Assembly: GCA_963674955.2 (NCBI GenBank)
Contig: CAXXKR010000001.1
Location: 744,001-808,000 of the forward strand
Length of the DNA stretch: 64,000 nucleotides
Source of the DNA: G963674955 sp963674955
GTDB taxonomy: Bacteria; Desulfobacterota; Desulfovibrionia; Desulfovibrionales; Desulfovibrionaceae
Reading direction: 5' to 3'
Shown: piece after piece, positions 16,136 through 25,647 of the stretch
Layout of the letters: each line of letters starts with the position of its first letter
Numbering within the stretch: position 1 is the first letter of the stretch
Made by a program: the position numbers and the translations under genes
Notes under the pieces: model-generated
What the model was told of the DNA's origin: nothing
The model's database searches: none
Seen by the model: the letters and a program-made list of their open reading frames with translations, nothing else

Positions 16136-16870
16136 ATGAAGCTGGCCATTGCGGGCAAGGGTGGAGTAGGCAAGACATCTTTCACGGCCTGGCTGGGCGA
16201 TTATCTTTATCGCCTAGGCAGGGATGTTTTTCTTGTGGACGCGGACACGGCCCTGTCATTGGGCCAGGCCCTGGGACTTGAGCCGGACAAATTGCCCGTG
16301 CCGCTCATCGAGCGCCGCGATCTGGTGCGCGAACGCATCGGCAAGGGGCTTTTGAACCTGAACCCGGAAGTGTCGGACCTGCCGGATGATCTGTCTGTTG
16401 ACGTGGACGGGAAAAAGCTTTTGGTCATGGGCAGCATGACTGGCGGCGGCGGTTGCGCCTGTGACGCCAACGCCCTGCTCAAGGCGGTGCTGGCCTACAT
16501 GGTCATGGATCAGGATGACGTGGTGCTGGTTGACCTTGAGGCCGGAGTGGAGCCTCTTGGACGCGGCACCGTGAGGAACGTGGACGGGCTGGTCATTGTT
16601 TCCGAGCCGAGCATGCGCGGCTTGCAGACGGCGGCCAATGTGGGACGCATGGCCCGCGAAATCGGATTGGAAAAGCAGATTCTGGTCCTGAATCGCGCCC
16701 CGGAAGGCGTTCAATTGCCGGATCTGCCCGGACTGCCGCCCCTGGCCGCCAACATCCCCTACATGCAAAGCCTTGCCGACCGCCAGCTCATGGACGCCTC
16801 GGTCCTTGGCCTGCCGGAACAGGCCGCAATAGACATCGTCATGGAAAACGTCCTGCGGGAGTTTGCCTAG
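16136..16870 (+). CDS. cooC: CooC nickel-insertion ATPase for CO dehydrogenase
   Basis: 244 residues of the MinD/SIMIBI family. The deviant P-loop AGKGGVGKTS is at residues 5-14, the switch DADTALSLG is near 38, and a C-x-C pair in GGCACDAN (near 108) matches the metal-binding cysteines at the CooC dimer interface. It matures CooS by ATP-driven Ni insertion. It lies on the same strand 78 bases after cooS. Its TAG stop shares the bases CTAG with the stop of the convergent kinase gene. Confidence 0.95.
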   Translation: MKLAIAGKGGVGKTSFTAWLGDYLYRLGRDVFLVDADTALSLGQALGLEPDKLPVPLIERRDLVRERIGKGLLNLNPEVSDLPDDLSVDVDGKKLLVMGSMTGGGGCACDANALLKAVLAYMVMDQDDVVLVDLEAGVEPLGRGTVRNVDGLVIVSEPSMRGLQTAANVGRMAREIGLEKQILVLNRAPEGVQLPDLPGLPPLAANIPYMQSLADRQLMDASVLGLPEQAAIDIVMENVLREFA

Positions 16871-19380
16871 CGTTCGACCTGGCCCATGACCCGGTTGATG
16901 ACCTTGAGGAGGAGGTCCACCTCGACGGGTTTTGCCACGTGGTCGTCCATTCCGGCCTCGATGAATTTTTCCTTGTCCCCGTCCATGGCGTAGGCCGTGA
17001 TGGCCACTATGGGCGTGTTTTTCTTGTGCTCGAATTCCGGCGAAGTGCGGATGATGTGCGTGGCCTTGATTCCGTCCATGACCGGCAGTTGGATATCCAT
17101 GAGTACCAAATCGAACTTTTCGTCCTTGAGCAGTTCGAGAACACGCTTGCCGTCCACGGCCTCAGTCACCTTGCAGCCGTTTCTTTTCAGGATGGTGGTC
17201 ATGTACAGCCTGTTGACCCTGTCGTCCTCGGCAAGGAGGATTTTCAATCCGTTTGGTGAGCGTTCGCTTTCAAGGGAACTTCCGGTTCTTTCGCTTTGAA
17301 TTCCTTGGGGCAGGCCCAGGGGTACGCAGAAATGGAAGGTCGTCCCTTTGCCCTCTTCGCTGGCCACGGCCATGTTGCCGCCCATGAGTTTGACCAGACG
17401 CTTGGAGATGGACAGGCCAAGGCCCGCTCCCTGGTGCTTGCGCGTGTAGCTGCCGTCCACCTGGGTGAAGGCGTCGAACAGATCGTCCAGCTTGTCTTCC
17501 GGGATGCCTATGCCCGTGTCCGAAACGGAAAACAGAACCCTGTACTTGTCGGCGTTGTCCATGGGCAGCGGATAGGCCTCCACTGCAACCGAACCGGATT
17601 CAGTGAATTTCAGGGCGTTGCCCACAAGATTGTTCAGCACCTGTTGCAGGCGGGCCGAGTCGCCGTGAAGAATCCTCGGGATGCCCGGGTCCACGTGGAA
17701 TTCGAAAGCCAGCCCTTCCTGGGCCGCAAAGGGTTGGAAAAGCTGCCTCACCGAGTCCACCACTTCATGGAAGTCGAAGGGTTCGCTTATGATTTCCATC
17801 TTGTCGGCCTCGACCTTTGCCAGGTTGAGTATGTCGCCGATGAGCCTTGTCAGGCGCTTGCAGGAATTCATGGCCGTTTCAGTGAAGTCCTCCCGTTCCG
17901 CTTCGTCGGAGGCGGCTCGCATGAGCTGGAGCATGCCTAGTATCCCGTTCAGGGGAGTCCTGATCTCATGGCTCATGTTGGCCAGGAACACGGACTTGGC
18001 CTTGTTGGCCTTTTCCGCGTCCAGTTTGGCTTTTTTCATGTCCGACACGTCGGCCACCTGGGAGAGGATGCTGACCACGTTGCCCTCGGAATCGTGCAGG
18101 GCGGAGTTGTACCACTGGCAGTGAATGACCCGCCCGTCCTTGCGCAGGTTGCGGTTTTCGCTGACCACGAAGGATGTTGACCCGTCGAATAACTGCTTGA
18201 CCTGGTTCGCGACAATCTCCATGTCCTCGGGAAAGACGAAGTCGAAATCGTGCCAGCTCTTGCCCAGGACCTCGTCCGCGCTCCAGCCGAACAGCGGCTC
18301 GGCCTGGGAGGACCAGCTTTTGATGTGCGTGCCGTTTTCCCATTCGATGACTGCCAGGGGGGAGTTGTTGACTTGGAATGAAAGTCGGTCCAGAGCCTGG
18401 GTCAGCTGCTCCTCGGCGTTCTTGCGCTTGGTGACGTCCTCGAAGATGGCCACCACCTCGCCGGAAGGCAGCTTGAAGATGCGGTTCTCGCGCCAGCCTT
18501 CGCGCACGTCGTCCTTGTAAAAGAACGGCTCCATGTGGATAGGTTCGCCGGTGATCCAGGCCTTGCGCAGGGCCTGGATCAGGCCGGATTCCTTCATGTT
18601 GGGGAACATGGTCAGCAGCCGTTGGCCCACGGCCTGCTCCTTGCCGATGCGGGTAATGGCCTCGGCAGCGGGGTTGAAGTCCATGAAGATGAAGTCCTCG
18701 CCGCCGTCCACCGGCTGGTATACCGCAACGCCGCTGCCGATGTGCTCGAACATCTGGGAGAGCCTTTCCCTGCTCTCCTTGTATGCATCTTCGGCCCGGA
18801 CCCGCTTGGAGACATCCGTGACCGTGAAGATGAATCCGATAAGTTTTTCCTTGTGGCCGTGGCTCTGGTTCCAGGAGGCGTCGACGTGGATGATCGTGCC
18901 GTCGCTGGTGCGGTTTCTGCCCGTCCAGACCTTTGGTTTCGATTCTCCGCCGGCGAGCCTTTTGAGGTAGGCCCTCAGCTTGTCCGCGCCCAGCTTGTCG
19001 GCCTGAAGCTCGAATACGGTTAGGCCCACCGCTTCACCAGGGCCGTAGCCGTAAATGGTTTCGAAACCCTTGTTGTGATAGAGAAGCCTTCCTGTCAGGT
19101 CCACCTCGGCCACTCCGATGGGCAGCAGGTCCATGACCGAACTGATTTTTTTGGTTCGCTTCAGGATCTCTGCATTGAGCCTGTCTTCAAGGTTGATGAT
19201 TCTTGAGCGCCAGAGTCCAAGAAGAAAACCGGAAATCAGCCCGAAAGAGCCGGGAACGAGAAAGCCCGTCAAAACGATGGGTACTCCGTAGTGCAGCTTC
19301 TGGAGAAAAGCCATGAGGCACAGCAGGGTCGCCGCACCCAGGGTGTATAGAAGTATTGTCAGTGTGTTTTTCAAGGGCAT
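16867..19380 (-). CDS. Membrane PAS hybrid sensor histidine kinase with receiver domain
   Basis: 837 residues. Two N-terminal membrane segments (about 5-28 and 33-58) are followed by at least three PAS-type domains (about 75-190, 200-325 and 335-455), a HisKA helix with the acceptor His in ANMSHEIRTPLNGI (about 480), HATPase (LNNLVGNALKFTES, SDTGIGIPE, GAGLGLSISKRL) and a C-terminal receiver (ILLAEDDRVNRLY; Asp in LVLMDIQLPVMDG). It is a BarA/TorS-like hybrid kinase; the signal and the final regulator are not in view. It is convergent with cooC, overlapping by four bases in the two stop codons. Confidence 0.9.
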   Translation of the reverse strand: MPLKNTLTILLYTLGAATLLCLMAFLQKLHYGVPIVLTGFLVPGSFGLISGFLLGLWRSRIINLEDRLNAEILKRTKKISSVMDLLPIGVAEVDLTGRLLYHNKGFETIYGYGPGEAVGLTVFELQADKLGADKLRAYLKRLAGGESKPKVWTGRNRTSDGTIIHVDASWNQSHGHKEKLIGFIFTVTDVSKRVRAEDAYKESRERLSQMFEHIGSGVAVYQPVDGGEDFIFMDFNPAAEAITRIGKEQAVGQRLLTMFPNMKESGLIQALRKAWITGEPIHMEPFFYKDDVREGWRENRIFKLPSGEVVAIFEDVTKRKNAEEQLTQALDRLSFQVNNSPLAVIEWENGTHIKSWSSQAEPLFGWSADEVLGKSWHDFDFVFPEDMEIVANQVKQLFDGSTSFVVSENRNLRKDGRVIHCQWYNSALHDSEGNVVSILSQVADVSDMKKAKLDAEKANKAKSVFLANMSHEIRTPLNGILGMLQLMRAASDEAEREDFTETAMNSCKRLTRLIGDILNLAKVEADKMEIISEPFDFHEVVDSVRQLFQPFAAQEGLAFEFHVDPGIPRILHGDSARLQQVLNNLVGNALKFTESGSVAVEAYPLPMDNADKYRVLFSVSDTGIGIPEDKLDDLFDAFTQVDGSYTRKHQGAGLGLSISKRLVKLMGGNMAVASEEGKGTTFHFCVPLGLPQGIQSERTGSSLESERSPNGLKILLAEDDRVNRLYMTTILKRNGCKVTEAVDGKRVLELLKDEKFDLVLMDIQLPVMDGIKATHIIRTSPEFEHKKNTPIVAITAYAMDGDKEKFIEAGMDDHVAKPVEVDLLLKVINRVMGQVER

Positions 19381-19569
19381 CTAAAAAATCCGACGATGAC
19401 TATTGACTGTCCATTCAATGAATTGGGTAATAATTTAAGTCCGATATCACCCTGCGGGTTTCGCTGGGCCGGTCGCCTGCGACAGGATGCATTCAATTCT
19501 ATTGTAAGCCAGTTCAGATTTGAATTCCAGCACTGATTCAATTCGGAAAGTGTTTTTCGCTTCGCGGTT

Positions 19570-20457
19570 TCAGCGTTTTCCAACATTGGAGATGAAGTAT
19601 ATCCCGGCCAGGACACCAGCGCACCCGGCGACATGCTGCCAGCCTAATTCCTCTCCCAGCACGATGCAGGAAAGGGCTATGGCGCTGACCGGCATGACGG
19701 CCGTGAACACGGCCGCAACCGAGCCGCTGACGCGCACGATGCCCGTGAACCAGAACAGGTAGGCCAGGACCGTGACGAACACGCCGTAATAGGCCACGGC
19801 CAGCCAGGATGCAGTTCCGACCAGGGCGAAATCGAAGGAGACGGCTTCCCATGCCCCCATTGGAGCGAAAAAGGCCAGGGCGAAAAGCGCGACTATGGTC
19901 GATGCCGCCAGGGGCGAAAGGGTTTCGGGTATGGATTTTCTGAGAAGCAGGAACATGGATTCGAATACCACTGCTCCGACCACCAGCAGGTTGCCCATGA
20001 TCGGGTGTGAATACTGGTCATGTCCGGTCTCGTTCAAGTTGAGGATCAGCACTCCGGCCACTGAAAGGGTGATTCCGGCCACGACTCTCAAGGCGGGGCG
20101 TTCCTTGAGAAAAATCCAGGCCAGGACGCCCATGCAGGCGGGTGTGGTGCTGGTGATGATTCCGGCCGAGGCCGGGCTGGTGAGCTTGAGACCGTAGAGC
20201 AGAAATACGGTGAACAGGAACGCCCCGCACAGGGCCTGAAGCGCCAGCAGGGCGTAACTGCGCATGGACAGGCGCGGCAGGCCGCCTTCCCGGACGTAGA
20301 GCATGGGAACCAAGAGCAGTCCGGCCATGAGAAAGCGCAGGGCCGAGGCCAGGAAAACAGGCAGATCCATGATCATTATCTTTCCCGCCACCACGGAACT
20401 GCCCACGATGATCATGGCCAGCGCGAGGTTCAGGCAGGCGAATGCGGATTTGGACAT
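19570..20457 (-). CDS. EamA/DMT-family transporter
   Basis: 295 residues with about ten hydrophobic segments arranged as two EamA repeats (about 8-140 and 155-290). Family motifs include ASALRFLMAGLLLVP in the first half and AYYGVFVTVLAYLFWFTGI in the second. Members export amino acids and other metabolites; the substrate cannot be told. It lies 42 bases downstream of an AraC-type regulator on the same strand, which suggests that regulator controls it. Confidence 0.88.
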   Translation of the reverse strand: MSKSAFACLNLALAMIIVGSSVVAGKIMIMDLPVFLASALRFLMAGLLLVPMLYVREGGLPRLSMRSYALLALQALCGAFLFTVFLLYGLKLTSPASAGIITSTTPACMGVLAWIFLKERPALRVVAGITLSVAGVLILNLNETGHDQYSHPIMGNLLVVGAVVFESMFLLLRKSIPETLSPLAASTIVALFALAFFAPMGAWEAVSFDFALVGTASWLAVAYYGVFVTVLAYLFWFTGIVRVSGSVAAVFTAVMPVSAIALSCIVLGEELGWQHVAGCAGVLAGIYFISNVGKR

Positions 20458-20499
20458 TGTTTCTCCCCCAGGTTTTGTGGAACCCTAGGAGCACTGTCC

Positions 20500-21339
20500 T
20501 CAACCGTCTTGAATAAAATTGCGGTAGCGGGCCGGAGTCAGCCCGTATTTGCACTTGAAAAGGCGTGTCAGATGGCTTTGGTCGGCAAAACCCGTGTCCA
20601 CCGCGACTTCGGCTATGGGAGAATTTCCGGCCAGCATGTCCTTGGCCAGTTGCAGCCGGACCTGATTCAGGTAGGCGTGGGGGGTGAGGCCGAACTCCCT
20701 ATGAAAGACGCGTATCATGTGAAAGGGACTGAGGGCCGCCATGTCCGCGAGCCTGCCAAGGGTCAGGTCCCGGGAATAATTGGCGCGGATGAAGTCCCGG
20801 GCCAGGGACGCGGCCCTGTGGTGCTTGGGGGCGGGAACAGAGGTTCCTGGTTCATCGGCGTGCCTGGATATCCAGGCCACCAGCATCCAGTAGAGGCGGG
20901 TTTCCTTTTCCAGGGAGGAGACCTGCGGGTCCAGAAGTATGGCGTGGGTGGAGCGGATGCAGCGGGCAAGCTCCGGGTCGTTGAGCACGCCCTCCTTGAA
21001 GTTGGGCTGCGTCGGTCTTGAAGAGAGCTCTCCCGCGGCTTCCAGCAGCGCCTCGGGCTTGAGGTAGAACATGCGGTAGGTCCAGCCCTGCTCGGTGGCC
21101 GCGTGGCCGTCATGGGCCTCGCCCGGCACCACCAGATTGACGTGTCCCTCCGGGGCCACCAGCCCGCCGCCCCTGTAGCGGAAACCCATTGCCCCCTTCT
21201 CGATGCAGCCCACGGCGTAGTCCTCGTGAAAATGCTTTGTGAAGGTCTGGGTCACGAAGGTGGCCCTGAGCATGTCCACCCCGCCCATGAAGGGCAGGGT
21301 CGCGTAGCGCACGGATTCGTTCCGGCTGTTGGTCGTCAT
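20500..21339 (-). CDS. AraC-family transcriptional regulator
   Basis: 279 residues. The N-terminal cupin-like ligand domain (about 25-110, with FTKHFHEDYAVG and HVNLVVPGEAHDG) is followed by two HTH motifs in the C-terminal 100 residues (LTLGRLADMAALSPFHMIRVF and IAEVAVDTGFADQSHLTRLF, then YGLTPARYR). This is the architecture of AraC members that sense small metabolites and often control a neighbouring exporter. It is transcribed toward the EamA gene with a 42-base gap. Confidence 0.9.
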   Translation of the reverse strand: MTTNSRNESVRYATLPFMGGVDMLRATFVTQTFTKHFHEDYAVGCIEKGAMGFRYRGGGLVAPEGHVNLVVPGEAHDGHAATEQGWTYRMFYLKPEALLEAAGELSSRPTQPNFKEGVLNDPELARCIRSTHAILLDPQVSSLEKETRLYWMLVAWISRHADEPGTSVPAPKHHRAASLARDFIRANYSRDLTLGRLADMAALSPFHMIRVFHREFGLTPHAYLNQVRLQLAKDMLAGNSPIAEVAVDTGFADQSHLTRLFKCKYGLTPARYRNFIQDG

Positions 21340-21356
21340 CCGGGCGTCCTGAAAGC

Positions 21357-21539
21357 CTATAGCCCCTTGAGCAGGGTTGAGAGGGTCAGCAGGATGAAGC
21401 CGGAACCGGTGAGCCAGAAGGATGAAACGTACCTGGAAACGATGGGCACGGACACGATGTGTTCATGGATCAGGATGCCCAGAACGCCGAGAACCACGGC
21501 GACGATCCAGATTGTGAAAGTGGGGGCGTTTAGTCTCAT
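21357..21539 (-). CDS. Small two-segment membrane protein
   Basis: 60 residues beginning MRLNAPTFTIW. The start at 21539 has GGAGG six bases upstream; the longer frame from 21554 would place its first ATG before that site. Two hydrophobic stretches (about 9-27 and 36-56) make it an integral membrane hairpin. I do not recognise a named family. It lies 17 bases upstream of the AraC gene and 29 bases after the glycosyltransferase, all on the minus strand. Confidence 0.6.
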   Translation of the reverse strand: MRLNAPTFTIWIVAVVLGVLGILIHEHIVSVPIVSRYVSSFWLTGSGFILLTLSTLLKGL

Positions 21540-21568
21540 TATTCCTCCATTCAAGGCATTGGTTGATT

Positions 21569-22585
21569 TCAGTAGTCGCGTTTTGACGCCCGGAGATAAT
21601 AGCCGCGCAGTCTTTCGTCATCAAGGTTTTCCGCGAAGTGCAGGTAGATGAGCTTCAAGAAGGCGTCGTGCACGGTCTCGGCCTTTGACAAACGCTCCTT
21701 TATGATCGGACCGGCATCGAAGCTGCCTATCCATTGATCCAGAGTTGCAGCCCTGTGTCTTGCACGGTGTGCCGAGTCCACCTTTTGGAATCCGCCTTGC
21801 TCCGCCCTTGCGCGGAGCTCGGGATCGCCCAGCAGTCGATGCGCCAGTTTTATGAGCGCGTCAACGTCCTCCTGGGGGTAGGAGAAGAGGTCCTCCCCGT
21901 CCCGGAACAGTTCGTCCATGCCGTGTCCTATCTCGGGCGTGAGCAGGCAGGAGCGGCAGGCCAGGGCCTCGAACAAACGGTAGTTCATGTCGCCCCGTTC
22001 CGCGATGTTCAGCACCAGACGGGCCTTTGGGTACAGTTCACGGTAGTTGCCCTGCGTGACCTTCAGGCCGGGAAAGCGCTTTCCTATCTCGTCAAGCAGC
22101 CGGGTGCGCACGGGAAAGATGTCCCGGCCCACGTTGCCCACGAAAAGCAGGTCGAACTCCTTTTCCGCATCCAGGGGCTGGTCCTCGTCGCGGGCGAACG
22201 GCGGCATCCAGAGCAGGCGCTCGTCGGGCAGTCGTTTGCCCCGGTACAGGGGAAGGTGGTCCTTGAGGCTCACGGTGCAGAGGTCGAAGCATTGGGCGTA
22301 GGTCGGGTACCAGCTGTGGATGTGGCTGTCCACGCTCAGGAAGACCGTGAGGCATGGGTATTTTTCAAGGCCCAGAAACATGGGCGGCAGGCTGTGGTCG
22401 CCGTAGATCAGGATGTCCGGCTCGAAACCGGCCTCCTTCACAAGCCATTCCCAGGTGCAGGGTTTTTCAAGGACGTGGAAGTGCTTGGGTTTGATCCCCA
22501 TTTTTCGCAGCGAAGTAAGAAAGTAATATCCGCCGACCCAGATGATCTTCTTGTTTTTGAGAGCGGGGGTGGGCGGGTTTTTCAT
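21569..22585 (-). CDS. CgeB-like glycosyltransferase
   Basis: 338 residues. The C-terminal half carries a glycosyltransferase 1-like region typical of CgeB/spore-maturation-type proteins (DLLFVGNVGRD near 145, LVLNIAERGDMNYRLFEALACRSCLLTPE near 205, LFSYPQEDVDAL). The N-terminal half has the matching Rossmann-like portion (KKIIWVGGYYFL, DILIYGDHSLPPM). The sugar donor and acceptor are unknown. No cell-wall or flagellar genes flank it here. Confidence 0.72.
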   Translation of the reverse strand: MKNPPTPALKNKKIIWVGGYYFLTSLRKMGIKPKHFHVLEKPCTWEWLVKEAGFEPDILIYGDHSLPPMFLGLEKYPCLTVFLSVDSHIHSWYPTYAQCFDLCTVSLKDHLPLYRGKRLPDERLLWMPPFARDEDQPLDAEKEFDLLFVGNVGRDIFPVRTRLLDEIGKRFPGLKVTQGNYRELYPKARLVLNIAERGDMNYRLFEALACRSCLLTPEIGHGMDELFRDGEDLFSYPQEDVDALIKLAHRLLGDPELRARAEQGGFQKVDSAHRARHRAATLDQWIGSFDAGPIIKERLSKAETVHDAFLKLIYLHFAENLDDERLRGYYLRASKRDY

Positions 22586-22670
22586 GCTTGGCGCTGCCTG
22601 GGGTTGTAGGAATTTTTTCCGGTATTATCCCAGGCCGGGGGTCATGGCAACCGCAGGACCCGGGGCGCAA

Positions 22671-22703
22671 TAAAAACGGCGCCCGGAACATGTCCGGACG
22701 CCG
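22671..22703 (-). terminator. Rho-independent terminator after the ferritin gene
   Basis: On the minus strand an 11-bp stem with one mismatch (CGGCGTCCGGA with its partner) and a 5-base loop is followed by TTTTTATT. It lies 24 bases after the ferritin stop and would end the minus-strand oxygen-defence transcription unit. Confidence 0.9.
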
Positions 22704-22726
22704 TGACGGTTTTATTAAGCCGGGGG

Positions 22727-23236
22727 CTAAGCCTGGGTCGGCGGGGTGAAGACCCGCATGCCCAGTTCCTTGTCCAGCATGAACATGCCGTTTCCCTTGC
22801 CCCCGGTGAGCCTGACCTTGTTCAGGATGTCTCCCACGCTTGCTTCCTCCTCCACCTGCTCGGTCACGAACCATTGCAGGAAGATGTTGGTGGCGTGGTC
22901 TTTTTCCTGGATGGCCAGGTCCACCAGGCCGTTGATCAGGCCGGTGACCTTTTGTTCGTGCTTCAGGACTTCCTCGACCATGTCCAGGGGACTTTTCCAT
23001 TCCAGGGGCGGAGCGTCTATGGCCGCCATTATGGCCTTGCCGCCGCGTTCCACGATGAAGTCGTAGATTTTCATGGCGTGGCTCAGCTCCTCCTGGGCCT
23101 GGACGCGCATCCAGTTGGCGAATCCGTCAAGGCCGATGTCGCTGCAATGCGCGGACATGGACAGGTAGAGGTACGAGGAATAGAGCTCCGCGTTGACCTG
23201 TCCGTTGAGGGCATCCTGAATTTTTTTGTTGAGCAT
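22727..23236 (-). CDS. ftn: Ferritin (non-haem iron storage)
   Basis: 169 residues with the four-helix ferritin fold. Ferroxidase ligands are visible as E17 (NAELYSSYLYLS), the ELSHAMKIYDFI segment (Glu and His near 50-53), and E and Q residues in EKDHATNIFLQWFVTEQVEEE. It oxidises and stores Fe(II), limiting Fenton chemistry. It is the last gene of the minus-strand run, 30 bases after cydB, with AGGAGAG upstream and a strong terminator downstream. Confidence 0.93.
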   Translation of the reverse strand: MLNKKIQDALNGQVNAELYSSYLYLSMSAHCSDIGLDGFANWMRVQAQEELSHAMKIYDFIVERGGKAIMAAIDAPPLEWKSPLDMVEEVLKHEQKVTGLINGLVDLAIQEKDHATNIFLQWFVTEQVEEEASVGDILNKVRLTGGKGNGMFMLDKELGMRVFTPPTQA

Positions 23237-23266
23237 GATTTTCGTCTCTCCTGTGGCTGATGTTCC

Positions 23267-24280
23267 CTAATAGTGGAGGTTCGACTCGGTGATCGTGTCG
23301 CCGAACTTCTTGTGCATCCAGATTTGGTATATAATCACTATGGGAACCACGACAAGAGCCACGCCCAACATTATCTTGAGCGTGAGCGGGCTTGACGAAG
23401 AGTTCTGGGCCGTGACGCTGAAGGCCGGGTCAAGGCTGGAGGGCAGCAGGGCCGGGAATATGCCCACCACCCCGAACAGGGCCGTGCCCGCGATGAGCAG
23501 GGCCGAGGCCCTCCAGGCGCACCACCATTTCCTCGCCGCCAGCTTGATCCTGCTGCCGACCAGCCCGGCCACGGGCAGGATCAGCAGAAGCAGTAGGGCC
23601 GGGTTTTCCAGATAGTTGTCAAAGAGGTTGGTCATCAGGGCGGACATGACCAGGAAGAGCACGTAGACCAGGGCCAGTACGTTCCATGTTTTCAGGGCCA
23701 TGCCCCTGGCGCGTTCCTGAAGCTCGCCCTCGGTGCGGACAGCCAGCCAGATTGTCCCGTGCAGGGCGAAGAGCAGCACGAAGAGCACTCCTCCGGCCAG
23801 GCCGTAGGGGTTGAGCAGGTCCAGAATACCGCCCTGCACAATGCCGTCGCCGTCAATGGGCAGGCCCATGAAGACGTTGGCAAAGGCCACGCCCAGGAGC
23901 AGAGCGGCCGCGAAGCTCGAACCGATGAGACATTTGTCCCAGAGGGCGGTCCATTTTTCGCTTTCGACTTTGCTCCTGAACTCCATTGCCACGCCCCGGA
24001 CGATGAGGGCCAGGAGCAGGAGCATCAGGGCCGTGTACAGGCCGCTGAACATGATGGCGTAGGCCCTGGGAAAGGCCGCGAAGGTTACGCCGCCCGCCGT
24101 GAGCAGCCAGACCTCGTTGCCGTCCCAGAAGGGGCCCATGGCGTTGTAGACCATGCGCTTGTCCTGCTCAGACTTGGCCAACAGGGGTTTCATCAGCCCC
24201 AGGCCCAGATCGTAGCCGTCCAGTATGAAGTAGATGATCCAGAGAACTCCCCAAAGGAAGAACCATATATTCTCAAGCAT
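23267..24280 (-). CDS. cydB: Cytochrome bd quinol oxidase subunit II
   Basis: 337 residues with eight or more membrane segments. The CydB start signature is present (IWFFLWGVLWIIYFILDGYDLG; GPFWDGNEVWL near 50). With CydA it reduces O2 to water using quinol electrons at the cytoplasmic membrane, a common O2-scavenging route in sulfate reducers. It lies 13 bases after cydA and shares its transcript. Confidence 0.96.
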   Translation of the reverse strand: MLENIWFFLWGVLWIIYFILDGYDLGLGLMKPLLAKSEQDKRMVYNAMGPFWDGNEVWLLTAGGVTFAAFPRAYAIMFSGLYTALMLLLLALIVRGVAMEFRSKVESEKWTALWDKCLIGSSFAAALLLGVAFANVFMGLPIDGDGIVQGGILDLLNPYGLAGGVLFVLLFALHGTIWLAVRTEGELQERARGMALKTWNVLALVYVLFLVMSALMTNLFDNYLENPALLLLLILPVAGLVGSRIKLAARKWWCAWRASALLIAGTALFGVVGIFPALLPSSLDPAFSVTAQNSSSSPLTLKIMLGVALVVVPIVIIYQIWMHKKFGDTITESNLHY

Positions 24281-24293
24281 GATTTATCTCCTT

Positions 24294-25622
24294 TTATGCT
24301 GCGGATCTCTCCGGCTGGACGGTTTCCTCGGGCCCTTTGCGGGCGTATTTCGTAAGCAGGTAGACATCCACGGCGCCCAGCAGGGAATAGAGCAGGGCCA
24401 GGGCCACGAAGGAGAAGACCACCTGCGAAGTTGCGATGGGCGACACTGCGTCCGAGGTGCGCATCAGGCCGTAGACGATCCAGGGCTGCCTGCCCACTTC
24501 GGCCAGGACCCAGCCCATCTCGATGGCCAGATAGGGCAGGGGGATGGCGTATAGCAGGATTTTCAGGAGCAGCTTGTTCTCGGTCAGGCTGTTGCGTTTG
24601 AACCAGGCCCAGGCGGCCAGGGCTATGAACAGGGTTCCCAGGCCGACCATTATCCTGAAGGATAGGAAGGTCAAAAGCACGGGCGGACGGTCCTCCTTTG
24701 CCCATTCCTTGAGGCCCTTGACCGGGGCGTCAAAGGAATTGAAGGCCAGGAAGCTAAGCGCTCCGGGAATTCCGAACAGTTCCACGGAGTTTCTTTCACC
24801 CTCTTCGTCCGGGATCAGGAAGAGATACATGGGCGCGCCCTCGGTGGTCTCCCATAGGGATTCCATGGCCGCCAGCTTCTCGGGCTGGATTTCAGCCACG
24901 GACTGGGCGTGGTGGTGTCCGTGCACGGCTACAGCCACGGAGAAGATCGCGGCGAAGGCCAGACCGTACCTGAAAGACTTGGTGAAGAAATCCACCTTGT
25001 TCTTCTTGAGCAGATGATAGCTGCTCACGCCCATGACAAAGAATCCGGCCAACAGGTATGCGCTGGTGAGCATGTGAAAAAGCTGCTGCCAGCCGAAACT
25101 GTTGGTTATGACCGCCATGAAATCGTCAAGTTCGGCTCGTCCGTTTCTGAGCACGTAGCCCACTGGGTGCTGCATCCAGCCGTTGGCCAGGATGATCCAG
25201 ATGGCCGAGACGTTGGAGGCGATGGCCACCATCCAGATGCAGGTGGCGTGGAATTTGGGTGAAAGCCTGTTCCAGCCGAATATCCAGGCCCCCAGAAATG
25301 TGGATTCGAGGAAAAAGGCCACTGTGGCCTCGATGGCCAGCAGGGAACCGAAGATATCACCCACGTATTCCGAGTACCTGGACCAGTTGGTGCCGAACTG
25401 GAATTCAAGGGTGATTCCCGTGACCACTCCAAGGGTGAAGTTGATCACGAACAGTTTGCCCCAGAACTTGGCCATTTGTTTGTAGGTTTCATCGCCGCTG
25501 CGGACGTATTTGGTCTCCATTATGGCCACGATGAAGGCCAGGCCGAGCGTCAGCGGCACGAACAAGAAGTGAAACATGGTCGCCATGGCGAATTGCAGCC
25601 GTGACAACATTAGAACATCCAT
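24294..25622 (-). CDS. cydA: Cytochrome bd quinol oxidase subunit I
   Basis: 442 residues. It has the haem b595 ligand His near the N-terminus (SRLQFAMATMFHFLFVPLTLG), the Q-loop region and GRQPWIVYGLMRTSDAVS near 390. The b558 ligands His and Met lie in the middle region (VHGHHHAQSVAEIQPEKLAAME). The short Q-loop form (about 440 residues) is the type found in sulfate reducers. It is the membrane partner of CydB. It lies 25 bases after the HEAT-like gene, so it is likely expressed with the flavodiiron oxidase upstream. Confidence 0.96.
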   Translation of the reverse strand: MDVLMLSRLQFAMATMFHFLFVPLTLGLAFIVAIMETKYVRSGDETYKQMAKFWGKLFVINFTLGVVTGITLEFQFGTNWSRYSEYVGDIFGSLLAIEATVAFFLESTFLGAWIFGWNRLSPKFHATCIWMVAIASNVSAIWIILANGWMQHPVGYVLRNGRAELDDFMAVITNSFGWQQLFHMLTSAYLLAGFFVMGVSSYHLLKKNKVDFFTKSFRYGLAFAAIFSVAVAVHGHHHAQSVAEIQPEKLAAMESLWETTEGAPMYLFLIPDEEGERNSVELFGIPGALSFLAFNSFDAPVKGLKEWAKEDRPPVLLTFLSFRIMVGLGTLFIALAAWAWFKRNSLTENKLLLKILLYAIPLPYLAIEMGWVLAEVGRQPWIVYGLMRTSDAVSPIATSQVVFSFVALALLYSLLGAVDVYLLTKYARKGPEETVQPERSAA

Positions 25623-25647
25623 TTTCTACCCCCTTCCTATATGGTTG

